From Dimargaris cristalligena (taxonomy: Eukaryota; Kickxellomycota; Dimargaritomycetes; Dimargaritales; Dimargaritaceae), in assembly GCA_027576995.1 (NCBI GenBank), contig JANBQC010000700.1, forward strand, positions 3,100-13,225: DNA of 10,126 nucleotides, read 5' to 3'. This document shows, in pieces, positions 8,442 through 10,126 of the stretch. The notes under the pieces were generated by a model that saw only the letters and a list, made by a program, of their open reading frames with translations, was not told where the DNA came from and made no database searches. The first letter of the stretch is position 1; every line of letters starts with the position of its first letter. The position numbers and the translations under genes were made by a program.

Positions 8442-8720
8442 TCAAATGTGTCTTTCAGTGAGGTTATTCGCATTTAGGTAGATGTAAGCACCAGGGATTT
8501 CTTCTCCAATCGAGCGAGTTTGAAGCCCTTGGGAAATGCGATGAGTGCGATATTGAAGGACGAAGATGAACACGATATCGGAATTGTGAGGTAGGGTTAT
8601 ATAGGAAAAGTGGGAAGGGGACGGGGCTGGGTACCGCATATTGGCCAGAACTGCAGCAAATTGACCTAGAGGCCGTTTATCCCAATAGTTGGGATTGTTG
8701 ACGATGCATCGACCCATGTC
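8442..8720 (-). CDS. possible terminal exon of an unrecognised minus-strand gene
   Basis: Read on the minus strand, a 92-codon open stretch (DMGRCIVNNPNYWDKRPLG at its start, NANNLTERHI at its end) follows a well-formed 88-nt intron. That intron has a GTGAGT donor at 8808 and a TATTTTTAG acceptor ending at 8721. Of the three frames only this one stays open past the first 20 codons. A preceding 30-nt mini-exon (8838-8809, RGIIRLVLVK) behind TTCTCCATAG would join in phase 0. Codon third positions show no strong bias, and I recognise no domain. It could also be a stand-alone 91-aa ORF from ATG 8717, or chance. Confidence 0.3.
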   Translation of the reverse strand, partial: DMGRCIVNNPNYWDKRPLGQFAAVLANMRYPAPSPSHFSYITLPHNSDIVFIFVLQYRTHRISQGLQTRSIGEEIPGAYIYLNANNLTERHI

Positions 8721-8808
8721 CTAAAAATATCAACTTTGATCGGGAAGTTGGGCAAACCGTACGTGGAAGAAGGTGGGTCCTAGGGCATAAGTTTTAAGCA
8801 TCACTCAC
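8721..8808 (-). other. candidate 88-nt intron
   Basis: On the minus strand AAG|GTGAGT opens and GATATTTTTAG closes an 88-nt segment, with TTAAAAC and AACTTCCCG in between but no strong branch-point match. It is a plausible fungal intron but has no protein-level confirmation. Confidence 0.3.
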
Positions 8809-8838
8809 CTTCACTAACACCAATCGGATAATGCCTCT

Positions 8839-9919
8839 CTATGGAGAAGAACTGTATAGTGCACCATGAGCAGTTGGACTACCTGGCCTCCTCCCATCCA
8901 ATGGCAGTGACGGGGTATACAATTATAGCATGTCGGCCAATCCTCCACCAGCTACTTTACACAGAACCGGCGTTGTTGGAATGGCAACTCTCGCCTCTAG
9001 TAACTTTTTTACCCAATAAAGGCCCCTTTAAATATACACTCCTATTGTTAAATCCTTCTCATAGTTGAGTCACGCTTAACAAAACGCAAGGCACGGCGTA
9101 GTCTACATAACTCTCGCAGTTTTCCATAAAATATTATGTTTGTTAACTTAAGGCCTGCATTTTCCTCCAATCTTTTATTCCAGAAACACCAGTTCCGTAG
9201 TTTCGTTAAACCACCCCCCAATGGTTGCAATCCTATTGACACCTTTACTTTTATCTATCTAATCTACCATGATATACTTCTACACATTTGCCCCCCAAAC
9301 AGAACCCCAGACCTAAACGCCCATATATTGGTGTCTCCCCTCTCGTGATCCCTTTTGATAAAGCCCAAGTCGATGCGACCCCTGCGACTGCGTTAGACCG
9401 CCGGCATGGCCTGTGGACTCTGATACGGCATTGGGGTGATTAACCATGATGAGAAGCGATAATAATAGATAGAGATTGCCCATTGAAACGGCTGTTTGCC
9501 CCTTGAAGCCTGGAATTGGCTTGTTTTGAAGAACAGGTAGCTCATCAACGGACGACAAATCCGTATGGGTGTAGACTAACAGCCGATCGGATGGTCGGGC
9601 AGAGAAGCAATCGGGGTAGGATTAGTGGAATGGGAAACCCCCTCAACTAGGTTGGCGTATTTGCTCCTTTTCGAAAGTCAGATAGGCGGATATCACGTAA
9701 AAAGAAGGACCCTTGGCTTATATTACCTCATTTGGCTAACCCCTTGGACCTGCCACTGGCTCTTCCGGCTAGGGGGATGATCTGGCCAATCCAGGATTTT
9801 TAATCGCCCAAGTGGATCCTATAATTTATTGAAGTTGGGGGTAACTGTCTGTAGTACTAACTGGACCGCCAGTCAACAAAGTAACTGAGATCTACCCCAC
9901 CCACAACTAAACTGTTTAC
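8839..9919. other. no supportable gene
   Basis: Short open frames occur on both strands (for example + 8841-9068 and - 9048-9242), but none has a recognisable domain, and the minus frame at 9313-9558 has no ATG. A TATATTTAAAGG string on the minus strand (about 9037-9026) and a TACTAAC branch-point-like string on the + strand (9855-9861) hint at flanking transcription units. The best description is intergenic. Confidence 0.45.
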
Positions 9920-10096
9920 ATGGCTTTAGTGAGATGTAGCCAGGTTAAAATCGAGGGTACCGAGATGGGTGCCAAAACTAGGGAGTGGCTATGGATGCCC
10001 TACGTAAGTCATGCAGGAAATGATTTTCATATGGGGGATAGGACTGGGGGATTAACTAGGGTAATCCCGGCTTTCATACCTATTGCACATCCCTAA
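9920..10096 (+). CDS. 58-aa ORF or first exon with internal GTAAGT, unrecognised
   Basis: ATG 9920 opens a 58-codon frame (starting MALVRCSQVKIEG) that ends at TAA 10094-10096. At 10004 it contains TAC|GTAAGT, the same donor hexamer used by all five kinase introns and the only other + strand copy I found. If used, the frame would be a 28-codon exon continuing beyond the window. Alternatively CCAG|GTT at 9943 could open a 60-nt phase-0 exon, with TACTAAC (9855-9861) as a rather distant branch point. No family is recognised and the match may be chance. Confidence 0.2.
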   Translation: MALVRCSQVKIEGTEMGAKTREWLWMPYVSHAGNDFHMGDRTGGLTRVIPAFIPIAHP

Positions 10097-10126
10097 ATTC
10101 CGATACTCCAAGACTCAACAGCAGGC

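Noticed and set aside
9313..9558. 81-codon minus-strand frame
   Set aside because: It lacks an ATG (TTG start), has no recognisable domain and no flanking splice signals that I could support.
1..10126. tRNA, rRNA, CRISPR, transposon or viral elements
   Set aside because: I looked for T-loop GTTCRA contexts, spaced direct repeats, terminal inverted repeats and reverse-transcriptase or transposase motifs on both strands and found none that held up.

Overview
The window looks like nuclear DNA from a filamentous or zoosporic fungus. It holds one clearly recognisable gene, broken by five short spliceosomal introns (169-414 nt) that all carry the same GTAAGT donor. Its product matches the Ste20/Pak1 (Shk1) type of p21-activated kinase. 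An early-diverging lineage such as Zoopagomycota is my guess from the intron richness and the divergent neighbouring gene; it is low confidence. There are no bacterial operons, phage genes, insertion sequences, CRISPR arrays or tRNAs that I can see.

Layout. Positions 1-2267 contain no gene I can support. They hold the upstream region of the kinase gene, with a 66-nt pure pyrimidine tract (1743-1808), a telomere-like CTAACCCTAACC element (1102-1113) and an inverted repeat carrying ACGTCA half-sites (520-585). Positions 2268-6057 (+) encode the kinase. Six exons join to a 786-residue protein: a proline-rich N-terminus, a CRIB/PBD Rho-GTPase-binding motif with autoinhibitory segment split over exons 1-3, poly-proline SH3-ligand candidates in exons 1, 3 and 4, a low-complexity linker, and a complete protein kinase domain. 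Positions 6058-7230 are a pyrimidine-rich tail-to-tail intergenic region. Positions 7231-8034 (-) hold an intron-free 267-codon gene of unknown function with an ideal start context, an acidic tract and a SUMO-interaction-like motif. From 8035 to the end the sequence is mostly non-coding by eye. It has one plausible minus-strand exon at 8442-8720 behind a well-formed 88-nt intron, and a 58-codon plus-strand ORF at 9920-10096 containing an internal GTAAGT.

Function. The kinase is expected to act downstream of Cdc42/Rac at the plasma membrane, in polarity and MAPK signalling. The convergent neighbour need not be related to it. I found no evidence of a new multi-gene system. The most useful leads are the symmetric, frame-preserving small exons that encode the kinase's autoinhibitory and SH3-binding segments, the unknown acidic protein, and the two possible unannotated exons at the right end.
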